DNA from: Phycisphaerae bacterium
Lineage (GTDB): Bacteria > Planctomycetota > Phycisphaerae > UBA1845 > UTPLA1
Length of the DNA stretch: 9,670 bases
NCBI GenBank assembly: GCA_029259995.1
Contig: JAJDEC010000272.1
Coordinates: 1 to 9,670, forward strand
Direction of reading: 5' to 3'
The notes below the pieces were generated by a model. That model did no database searches. It was not told where the DNA came from and worked only from the letters and a program-made list of their open reading frames with translations. A program made the position numbers and the translations under genes. Of the stretch, positions 1 to 5,826 are shown piece by piece (within the stretch, counting starts at the first letter, position 1; every line of letters begins with the position of its first letter).

Positions 1-464
1 AGCTCGGCAAGGGCGGTGACATTGCGACGAGTGATCTGGAGGCGATCTGCCGATTGATCAGCCTCTGGCTGCGCTCGGGCGGCAGCCTGATCCATGTGAC
101 GAAGCAGCTATCGGGAATCGGCTCATCGCTGCAGATTCCGACACGGCATGGCCGAATTGGCTCGCTGGGGGATGGAATCGCGAAGGGGCTCAAGCGATAC
201 ATCAAGGCCAAGGAGCGCCACGGACTGAAGGCGTTGCTGCTCGGCGAGATTGATCCGTCCGTCATCGAAGCGGATCCGACGCCGACCAACGGCAATGGCA
301 AGAATCACGGAGAAAAGGCGGCGTCGGGCGTGGGCGTCGAGATGAGCGATCGACATGTGGCCCCCAGGCACTCCTATCGCGTGAAATGCCCGGAATGTGG
401 CGGCGATCTGGACATGGGCGAAGGCTGCGTGAAGTGCCACGGCTGTGGCTATGCCCAGTGCTAA
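1..464 (+). CDS. nrdJ: Adenosylcobalamin-dependent (class II) ribonucleotide reductase, C-terminal part
   Basis: This is the 3' end of a gene that begins before the window; the first full codon is at 3 and the TAA stop is at 462-464. Class II reductases reduce ribonucleotides to deoxyribonucleotides in the cytoplasm, using a coenzyme B12 radical and no separate radical-generating subunit. The visible part starts in the TSCPD-type region (LISLWLRSGG, then GIGSSLQIPT, then GSLGDGIAKGL). A KALLLGEID motif and a low-complexity linker follow. The protein ends in a cysteine-rich tail, CPECGG...CVKCHGCGYAQC, with six cysteines in CxxC/CxxCxxC spacing. This tail is typical of NrdJ and probably binds zinc or acts in re-reduction of the active-site disulfide (family knowledge). 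The catalytic barrel lies outside the window. A strong terminator follows at 600-640, so the gene seems to end its transcription unit. Confidence 0.93.
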   Translation, partial: LGKGGDIATSDLEAICRLISLWLRSGGSLIHVTKQLSGIGSSLQIPTRHGRIGSLGDGIAKGLKRYIKAKERHGLKALLLGEIDPSVIEADPTPTNGNGKNHGEKAASGVGVEMSDRHVAPRHSYRVKCPECGGDLDMGEGCVKCHGCGYAQC

Positions 465-599
465 GCGGATCCTCAGCGATTTTGGCTAAAGATGGAAACT
501 ATGATCTGGCCGATAGCGTTGAATGATGGAGGGATCGGCTTCATAAGATCATTCCAGCGACCAGGAGGTCGAAACAGGCACGGCTTCTTTCCCCTCCGG

Positions 600-640
600 A
601 AAGCGTCGAGAAGCCCCAAGCGGGTCTCGACGCTTTCTTA
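600..640 (+). terminator. Rho-independent terminator downstream of nrdJ
   Basis: A perfect 12-bp inverted repeat has left arm AAAGCGTCGAGA at 600-611 and right arm TCTCGACGCTTT at 625-636. The loop is 13 nt and the following bases are pyrimidine-rich (CTTATTT). It lies 136 nt after the nrdJ stop codon and points the right way. The U-tract is interrupted, so efficiency is uncertain, but the stem is long and exact. Confidence 0.8.
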
Positions 641-714
641 TTTGCGCCTTTCGCGCGTGTGCTTCGCATATCCAATCAGGTTTCAACGATAGACAGTCCG
701 TTCGCAGGCAACGT

Positions 715-808
715 ACGGCGGGCGCCGTTGGTTCGAGAGCGAACCATCCGTTGAGTGGCACAAGGGCGTTGTGCCAGCGATCGGCGTCGAGCAGTTGATC
801 CGCGGATC
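715..808. repeat. Four tandem small dyads/hairpins
   Basis: Four separate exact dyads follow one another. The first is ACGGC/GCCGT at 715-728 (5 bp, 4-nt loop). The second is TGGTTCG/CGAACCA at 729-746 (7 bp, AGAG loop) and directly abuts the first. The third is TGGCACAA/TTGTGCCA at 756-776 (8 bp, 5-nt loop). The fourth is the 12-nt palindrome GATCCGCGGATC at 797-808. None is followed by a T-run on either strand, so these are not standard terminators. They could form a structured 3' UTR for the kinase mRNA on the - strand, or an independent structured RNA. Confidence 0.45.
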
Positions 809-837
809 GGGGATGTGGATAAGCGCTCCTGGTCTCT

Positions 838-2412
838 TCAGCCTGAATCGGCCAGGACGATGGCTGGCGATTTGACCTGCGCATCTGTGATCGGGATCGT
901 GAAGAGGACTTCTGTGCCGTCGCCCCGTTTCGAGAACAGCTGCATGCGCCCGCCGTTACGCTCGATGATCCGGGCGACGATAAATAATCCGATACCGGAT
1001 TCCCTGCCCCCGTTTGAGGGCGGTCGCCCCATGATCCGATCGAATTGATCCTCGGCGATGCCGACGCCATTGTCCTTGATTCTGAATTGATGCATCCGAT
1101 TGAACTGCCTGCAGGAAATCTCGACTTCGCCGACGGGTTTTCCCAGGTGGAGTATCGCGTTGGAAATGAGATCCTCGAATACCTGTCGAAGTTGTGCCGC
1201 GTTGTAGCAAAGGTTGGGCAGGGAACGCTTGATGTGGACTTTGATCTGTGCCGGTGGCCGCAGAGTCCTGATGACGTCGCGGGCCAATGCGTCGGTATCG
1301 ATCAATGTCCGTTCCCTTCGACGAGGGTTCGAACGCGAGAGTTCGATGACGCCGTCGATCACGTCAATGAGCCCCTCCGATCGATCCAGTAGCGCATCGA
1401 TGTCCATTTTCGCGTCGTCGTTGATTGATGCGCCCAATATCCGGGAGATCGACTGCGACAGTGATTCCGGCGTTCCCGGCGGCGCAGGTCGAGCGCTCCG
1501 GGCGATGTTGATGATGTGCTGAAGGGCCTGCGTGCTTCGCCGCAATTCCTCCGCATGACTCGTCAGTTCGCTGGCGGCGCGTTTGAAATCCGTGATGTTG
1601 CGAGCGACGGCGCACGCGCCGACGACGTCCATCTTCGCGTCGCGAATGGGGGCGACTGTCAATTCGATCTCGATTTCAGCGCCGCCTTTCCGGCGATGGG
1701 AGGTTTCGAATTGTTCGAGTCGATGGCCCCTGGCGATGCGCTGGAGAATGGCGTTGAACTCGTCGCGCTTCGGTTCTGTCGCAATCGCCGAAAGCGACTG
1801 ATGCAGGACTTCCGATTCTTCGAATCCGTATAATTGCTCGGCCCCTTTGCTCCAGCCTTTCACGATGCCGCTCAGATTCGTTTCGATGATGGCGCCGTCG
1901 GTGGCCTCTTCGACTGCATGGAATCGTCTCGATAGTTGTTCGGATCGCGATCGATCCATTGCGAACTGATTCGCGCGACGTCTTGAATTCCATGTGACGG
2001 CGATGAATGCGATGATTGCAAGTACGGCGATTGCGTACGCCGCCGGGAGTTCGGGCGGTTGAATGGCAGCGATGTTTGCAAACCGCACGTCCGACGGCAC
2101 GGCGCGAACCCATGACTTTGGCCGTTCGCGATCGCGATCGATCCGGTGCGTGGTCGCGAACCGCAGCGTCTCTTCGGAGCTTCGCGTACAGAGTCTATTC
2201 GGCTGGACCTCGCGCGACATCCATCGCGTGACGTTACTCTCGCAGTTAAGTTCTATCGGACGGACGTGTTCGGCGTTCCGATGATGATGTCCGATCCAGA
2301 CTGCCGATCCGGAAAAGACACTGATCACCAGGATCGCTGCGCAGGTCATGCCGGAGCGTCTCATGGATAACTCAATTTCTTGTGATGTTCTCGAGGATTG
2401 AGGGGCCTGCAT
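838..2412 (-). CDS. Membrane PAS-domain sensor histidine kinase (orphan, phosphoacceptor His apparently missing)
   Basis: The 524-residue protein has a first membrane helix at about 22-41 and an extracytoplasmic segment of about 80 residues (HHHR at 42-45; Cys57 and Cys75 could form a disulfide). A second helix lies at about 122-141. A PAS/PAC domain follows at about 162-278, ending in the typical NITDFKRA, then a helical linker and a C-terminal HATPase_c domain at about 402-508. The ATPase motifs are present: N-box EDLISNAI (Asn418), G1 DNGVGI (447-452) and G2 GIGLFIV (473-479). The helix that should carry the phosphorylated histidine (about 298-312, HIINIARSARPAPP) has Ser306 where related kinases have His. 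No response regulator gene is adjacent. The ATG at 2412 has GAGGTG 8 nt upstream. An alternative ATG at 2364 (MRRSGMTC) would place the membrane helix right at the N terminus. Membrane sensing is likely; the signal is unknown. Confidence 0.9.
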   Translation of the reverse strand: MQAPQSSRTSQEIELSMRRSGMTCAAILVISVFSGSAVWIGHHHRNAEHVRPIELNCESNVTRWMSREVQPNRLCTRSSEETLRFATTHRIDRDRERPKSWVRAVPSDVRFANIAAIQPPELPAAYAIAVLAIIAFIAVTWNSRRRANQFAMDRSRSEQLSRRFHAVEEATDGAIIETNLSGIVKGWSKGAEQLYGFEESEVLHQSLSAIATEPKRDEFNAILQRIARGHRLEQFETSHRRKGGAEIEIELTVAPIRDAKMDVVGACAVARNITDFKRAASELTSHAEELRRSTQALQHIINIARSARPAPPGTPESLSQSISRILGASINDDAKMDIDALLDRSEGLIDVIDGVIELSRSNPRRRERTLIDTDALARDVIRTLRPPAQIKVHIKRSLPNLCYNAAQLRQVFEDLISNAILHLGKPVGEVEISCRQFNRMHQFRIKDNGVGIAEDQFDRIMGRPPSNGGRESGIGLFIVARIIERNGGRMQLFSKRGDGTEVLFTIPITDAQVKSPAIVLADSG

Positions 2413-2427
2413 TCAGGTTGCACCTCA

Positions 2428-2456
2428 ATTGTAGGCGCGCGGCCATGCAATTTCAG
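2428..2456 (-). promoter_or_regulatory. Candidate promoter for the sensor kinase gene
   Basis: On the - strand, CTGAAA (2451-2456) and TACAAT (2428-2433) are separated by exactly 17 nt and resemble sigma70 -35 and -10 boxes (4/6 and 5/6 matches). The predicted start of transcription would fall at about 2421, inside the Shine-Dalgarno of the ATG at 2412. If this promoter is used, the downstream ATG at 2364 becomes more likely as the start codon. Confidence 0.35.
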
Positions 2457-2840
2457 AGGCCGTGATCGTGTAAACTGTCCCTGCCAAAGCAACGGGAATC
2501 CATGCCGAAAGGGTGGGGATTTCATTAGAGGGATTCAGAGACATGTCAGTGCGTTGAGCATTTCGAATTCGAATCACATCTCTTGGGGCGTTGAAAACGA
2601 GCCTCTTGACATGGTTCAGTGAGTCCACCGCGGAAATCCTCGTCATACTCAGGATGTCTTTGGTCCAAACGCAACAACTGCGACTGTAGTCTGACGTGAC
2701 GCGTCGGCAGATCAAGGATTGATCGCGAATCGGGGCCAAACGTAAACACGGAATATTGCGGCGCAAGGGCGAGTTCTGGTTTTACACGGACAACGGGTTG
2801 GCGTCCTCAGTATGAAAGTCGTCGTCGAATTGCTCGGTAT

Positions 2841-2863
2841 TGCGCGAATAAAATAATCGCGCA
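2841..2863 (+). promoter_or_regulatory. Inverted repeat overlapping a possible -10 box
   Basis: TGCGCGA (2841-2847) and TCGCGCA (2857-2863) form an exact 7-bp dyad around the AT-only 9-mer ATAAAATAA. On the + strand, TTGCTC (2830-2835) and AATAAT (2852-2857) are 16 nt apart, so the dyad would sit over a promoter's -10 box, as repressor operators often do. The alternative reading is a weak terminator-like hairpin followed by CTTATTTCT. Confidence 0.3.
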
Positions 2864-2906
2864 GACTCTTATTTCTATACATGTCTAGATTCGTGGAGCT
2901 GAACAC

Positions 2907-2984
2907 ATGCTTGAATTGGCGAGGAGCGACGCTTCGGTGGTCCTGTGTCCTGCGGGCGATCGAATCGCATCAGGACTCGAATGA
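2907..2984 (+). CDS. Possible small ORF, 25 codons (unsupported by homology)
   Basis: An ATG at 2907 is preceded by GGAG with 8-nt spacing and runs 25 codons to TGA at 2982-2984. The peptide begins MLELARSDAS and ends DRIASGLE; I recognise no family. It lies downstream of the dyad and promoter candidate at 2830-2863. The Shine-Dalgarno and promoter-like context are the only support, and chance occurrence is quite possible at this length. Confidence 0.2.
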   Translation: MLELARSDASVVLCPAGDRIASGLE

Positions 2985-3022
2985 GGCGTTGTCCTGACTG
3001 CGATTGTGCCGGATTGCCCGGC

Positions 3023-3049
3023 AAAAAAGGGGGCACGATGCCGGGCCCC
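3023..3049 (-). terminator. Terminator of tRNA-Ser
   Basis: Reading the - strand, GGGGC (3045-3049) pairs with GCCCC (3030-3034). Two more pairs form inside after one mismatch, and a C and six T residues (3023-3028) follow directly. It starts 32 nt after the tRNA 3' end, which is a normal distance for a single tRNA transcription unit. Confidence 0.8.
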
Positions 3050-3081
3050 AGGGATTCAATCGAGCGAATTGCGGCGTTGAA

Positions 3082-3166
3082 CGGAGAGAGAGGGATTCGA
3101 ACCCCCGGTATCTTGCGATACAGCGGTTTTCAAGACCGCCGCCTTAAGCCGCTCGGCCATCTCTCC
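3082..3166 (-). tRNA. tRNA-Ser, anticodon UGA
   Basis: On the - strand the sequence folds as a class II tRNA. The acceptor stem is GGAGAGA with TCTCTCC, and the D-arm contains GCCGAGCGGCTTAAGGC. The anticodon stem-loop has loop CTTGAAA, so the anticodon is TGA (3130-3132) and reads UCN serine codons. A long variable arm TATC-GCAA-GATA is present, and the T-arm has loop TTCGAAT. The discriminator base is G, as serine synthetases require. CCA is not encoded (GTTC follows), so it must be added after transcription. Promoter and terminator are both visible, so it is likely transcribed alone. Confidence 0.98.
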
Positions 3167-3199
3167 GGGCGCCGGCGGATCGTGCCGGCAACGGCAGGT

Positions 3200-3226
3200 A
3201 TTATAACAGCTGGGCGCGGCGGGCAA
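3200..3226 (-). promoter_or_regulatory. Promoter of tRNA-Ser (extended -10)
   Basis: On the - strand a consensus TATAAT (3200-3205) is preceded by TGT, giving an extended -10 TGnTATAAT. A poor -35-like TTGCCC (3221-3226) sits at a short 15-nt spacing. The leader to the tRNA 5' end would be about 25-30 nt. The extended -10 plausibly compensates for the weak -35. Confidence 0.65.
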
Positions 3227-3352
3227 GGTGCGACCCCTTGGGTTGTTGCCGGGACGACGCCCGCCAAACCGGACCTTGGAACTTCAATTACGAAATCCAT
3301 GATCGTGCCCGATCATCGTCGCAATTCGGGTGCCGAATCGTTGCCGGGATTG

Positions 3353-5656
3353 CTACTGCCTCGGCATGCCGCGGCGTTTGGCTGTTTCGTCGAGTTTCTG
3401 GTCGAGTTCGTCCGGCGTCATTGGGACGACCATTCCGTCGACGAAGACGACGTGAACGATTCCCTCCTGGGAATGGTTCGCCGGTCGCTCATAGACCAGT
3501 ATGTTTTTTGGGTCGTCGTAGGTTGACTGGCCTTTGACAAGAACGTAGCAGCTTTCAAGATCCGTCATGGGGCGGTCGGCCATCATGGGACATACGAATT
3601 GACTGCGTACGTTTTCATTGTCGTCGATGCAGGCCTGAAAACTGGGCGGAAATTTTCCGCCGTGGCCATGCGCGTAATTGAGCATGCCCGATCCGATGCC
3701 GCGGAGGTTCCTATCGCAAACCGTCAATGCGTCGGATACGCGGCCGTCCTCGTACCCGGCGGTTTCGGATCGGTCGTCGTATACAACTTCGGACTTGCGC
3801 GCTTCGGCGACTTCCATGCCGGCCTCGCGCGCCGCGACCATCGCCGGCATCGCGATTCCCATCGTCAACGGCACCACGGCGAGGCTCGCTGGGGCGACGG
3901 AGTTGAGTCCCATCGGAAACGCGCCGTAGGACGCGCTGAGCATTCCGTCGTCAAACGATTGCGTGAACTGCACCTGGCTGCGCATGTACTTCTGGATGGT
4001 GCGCATCGACGGTATGGCCGTCACGTCGATATCGACGCCTTCAGCTTGCGCCATGGCGGCGCCGGCTTGCGCCAGGGCGAGGGCAAAGGGGTACAGGGTT
4101 CGCAGACCGTCGCGCGTGTCGACGTACGTGGCGGACGAGCCCAGTTTGCCGAGAACCTTGCGGCCCTGCATGAATTCCGTGTTGGACAGGATGGAGTTCT
4201 TTCGCAAATCGCCTTCGGCCAGTCGATCGAGCGTTGCGCTGACCATCTGGGGATAGAGGCCCATGACGAGCCAGTCGTTGTGCTTCGCCCAGGCAGGGGC
4301 CAGCGGCATGGGGAGACCGACGACGTTGATGAACTGAATTGTCGTTCCATGGTGGTCCTGCGACTTGACTTCGACTTTCGCCTCATCGTCGATCTGCTTC
4401 GCGATGTTGCGAATAAGTTGTGTGATGTGTGTCTGCACCTTGTCGGCGTCGCGGCATTCCGCCATCAGGACGGCGCCCGTCATCCAATACCCGCCGTTGT
4501 CGGGGCTGTCGTAAAGGATGAACGTGTCGTCGAATAAATCGAGAAATTCATCGGCGGGCATGCCAATCATTTCGGCCGCCATGGACATGCCTTCGGAAAT
4601 CGGCCCGGCAGCGTCGGGGCCGATTGAATTCGCATGCTGCAACAACTGTCTGAACCCGTCGGCGAGTTGCACATTGAACGCCGTCGCCCATGTCGCGTTC
4701 CTGGGAATGAGTGCGAGATCGCTTTCGGCGACAGGCTTGCCGGATTTCGCGAGCAGCCCCGTACCGCCGCCAGGTGTGTGAAGGTAAAGCGCGTCGTAGC
4801 AGCCATTCTGAAGGTAGTGGCTCTCCCAGCAGACGCCGGCAAGGTTTTTCATTCCGAGCGCGTTGAGCAGTTCAAAGATCTTCTCCACATCCCGGGCGTC
4901 GGTTCCCTGGATGGCGCCGGCCGATGCCTTCGCCTTCGCCATGAGGCGACCGGCGTCGATGAAGAACATCATTGAGCGCGTGGCGTTGTCTCCGGGAATA
5001 CGCTTGCGGAAGGCGATCAGGCTTTCATGTTCGTTCAGATTCGCGCCGCCGGACTCGATTCGACTGACGACTTCCTTGCTTCGATCGCCGCAGAGAACGA
5101 GGAAGTAATCGCCGACGGCGCCGATGTACAGCTTGCTGACGTCATCGGGTGTTGCGAGCTCCATGAAATCATGCCCGGCGAAATTCGACGGAGACAATGG
5201 AGCGCCCGTCATCCTGAGCAGGTCCAGTACGTCTGTCGCCAATCTTTCCGCGTCGCTGCCGGCCCGGCACACAAGGGCGGCATGGACGTCGGCCGAATTC
5301 GGCGTGAGGTTGATATCGATCAGGCCGATGGCGATGGGTCGTCGCCAGAGATCCGCGACGACGCGGAGACCACGTTCGTAGATTTCGGGCGGCATTTTTT
5401 CGCGGGCGGACTCTCGCCGTGCCCATCCGTCGATGGCCGCACAGATGCGCGACTTGAATCGCACGATCTCCGGATCCGCGAGGAATTGACCGAAACTTGT
5501 GTCCGCTGCCTTCTGCGCCGCCGCCGTTGCGCCGACGCGGCTTGCGAAGACGAGCGTGTCGGCCGGAAAGCGTCCTGCGAGATCGGACGGTGTGTCTGCC
5601 ATCGCGGCGATGCTCGACGCAAGAAGTACAATGGCGAATGTGAATCTGGCGATCAT
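3353..5656 (-). CDS. Exported protein of unknown function: DUF3352-like repeats plus pseudopilin/DUF1559-like C-terminus
   Basis: The 767-residue protein starts at an ATG with GGAG 7 nt upstream. It has a classical signal peptide (MIARFTFAIVLLASSIAAMA, predicted cleavage after AMA, residue 20) and should be exported. Residues about 26-290 and 313-580 look like two rounds of a DUF3352-like fold common in planctomycete genomes. Marks are FPADTLVFASR and IPRNATWATAFNVQ at the starts, YFLVLCGD and DWLVMGLYPQ strands, and YVDTRDGLRTLYP near 511-523. The last part (about 587-745) resembles type II secretion pseudopilin or DUF1559 tails: a hydrophobic SLAVVPLTMGIAMPAM followed by AREAG, NLRGIGSGMLNYAHGHGGKFPP, FVCP, ILVYERPANH, and VVFVDG near the end. 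No prepilin peptidase site (GFTLIE type) precedes the hydrophobic stretch. Function is unknown; a periplasmic or envelope role is only inferred. It shares a 170-bp upstream region with the divergent carboxylase gene. Confidence 0.9.
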   Translation of the reverse strand: MIARFTFAIVLLASSIAAMADTPSDLAGRFPADTLVFASRVGATAAAQKAADTSFGQFLADPEIVRFKSRICAAIDGWARRESAREKMPPEIYERGLRVVADLWRRPIAIGLIDINLTPNSADVHAALVCRAGSDAERLATDVLDLLRMTGAPLSPSNFAGHDFMELATPDDVSKLYIGAVGDYFLVLCGDRSKEVVSRIESGGANLNEHESLIAFRKRIPGDNATRSMMFFIDAGRLMAKAKASAGAIQGTDARDVEKIFELLNALGMKNLAGVCWESHYLQNGCYDALYLHTPGGGTGLLAKSGKPVAESDLALIPRNATWATAFNVQLADGFRQLLQHANSIGPDAAGPISEGMSMAAEMIGMPADEFLDLFDDTFILYDSPDNGGYWMTGAVLMAECRDADKVQTHITQLIRNIAKQIDDEAKVEVKSQDHHGTTIQFINVVGLPMPLAPAWAKHNDWLVMGLYPQMVSATLDRLAEGDLRKNSILSNTEFMQGRKVLGKLGSSATYVDTRDGLRTLYPFALALAQAGAAMAQAEGVDIDVTAIPSMRTIQKYMRSQVQFTQSFDDGMLSASYGAFPMGLNSVAPASLAVVPLTMGIAMPAMVAAREAGMEVAEARKSEVVYDDRSETAGYEDGRVSDALTVCDRNLRGIGSGMLNYAHGHGGKFPPSFQACIDDNENVRSQFVCPMMADRPMTDLESCYVLVKGQSTYDDPKNILVYERPANHSQEGIVHVVFVDGMVVPMTPDELDQKLDETAKRRGMPRQ

Positions 5657-5778
5657 GTCGGCGCTCCAGGCGTTGAAGTGACTGGTAGGAAAGTGTCCAA
5701 TCTGAGGCTGCCCGTCAACGGAATCAGCCGTTCGTGGATCCTAAATGGCCGTCGATGGGCGGGCAATCCTCTGTCTAA

Positions 5779-5811
5779 CGATTCCGCCTTTTGGTCGCAC
5801 GAGCGGAATCG
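5779..5811. promoter_or_regulatory. 9-bp inverted repeat, candidate operator upstream of the carboxylase gene
   Basis: CGATTCCGC (5779-5787) and GCGGAATCG (5803-5811) form an exact dyad with a 15-nt centre, 15 nt before the carboxylase ATG. The 7-mer core CGGAATC also occurs at 5719-5725, giving three half-sites in the divergent region. A regulator that binds here could control both the carboxylase and the exported-protein gene. CGGAATC-like words are not rare in this window, so the extra half-site is weak support. Confidence 0.4.
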
Positions 5812-5819
5812 GATATCCT
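5791..5819 (+). promoter_or_regulatory. Candidate promoter of the carboxylase gene (possibly leaderless mRNA)
   Basis: TTGGTC (5791-5796) and TATCCT (5814-5819) lie exactly 17 nt apart and resemble -35 and -10 boxes. The -10 ends only 7 nt before the ATG at 5827. No purine-rich Shine-Dalgarno precedes this ATG (the upstream bases are TCCTCCACGCC), so the transcript may start at or next to the start codon. The -35 box lies inside the 5779-5811 dyad. Confidence 0.35.
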
Positions 5820-5826
5820 CCACGCC

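Larger units (their letters stand above)
465..837. other. Intergenic region between convergent genes
   Basis: This stretch lies between nrdJ (+) and the sensor kinase gene (-), whose 3' ends face each other. I see no credible coding region. It holds the nrdJ terminator (600-640) and, close to the kinase stop codon, a run of four short perfect dyads (715-808). Bases 465-599 show nothing I recognise. Confidence 0.7.
2413..3022. other. Long intergenic region, largely without recognisable features
   Basis: About 600 bases lie between the kinase start and the tRNA-Ser terminator, and look less GC-rich than their surroundings. ORFs here lack good ribosome binding sites and recognisable sequence. 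Items that stand out are the kinase promoter candidate (2428-2456), a 12-nt palindrome TTCGAATTCGAA (2562-2573), a small hairpin GATCAA/TTGATC (2710-2724), an AT-looped dyad (2841-2863) and a possible 25-codon ORF (2907-2984). The rest I cannot assign. Confidence 0.6.

Noticed and set aside
2562..2573. 12-nt palindrome TTCGAATTCGAA
   Set aside because: It stands alone, has no promoter boxes at useful distance and no second copy, so I could not give it a role.
2425..2766. 113-codon ORF on the - strand upstream of the kinase
   Set aside because: It needs a TTG start, shows no clear ribosome binding site or recognisable motif, has an uneven composition, and covers the likely kinase promoter.
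2945..3526. 193-codon ORF on the + strand
   Set aside because: It runs antisense through the tRNA-Ser gene, its terminator and promoter, and into the 3' end of the exported-protein gene; this is chance open frame.
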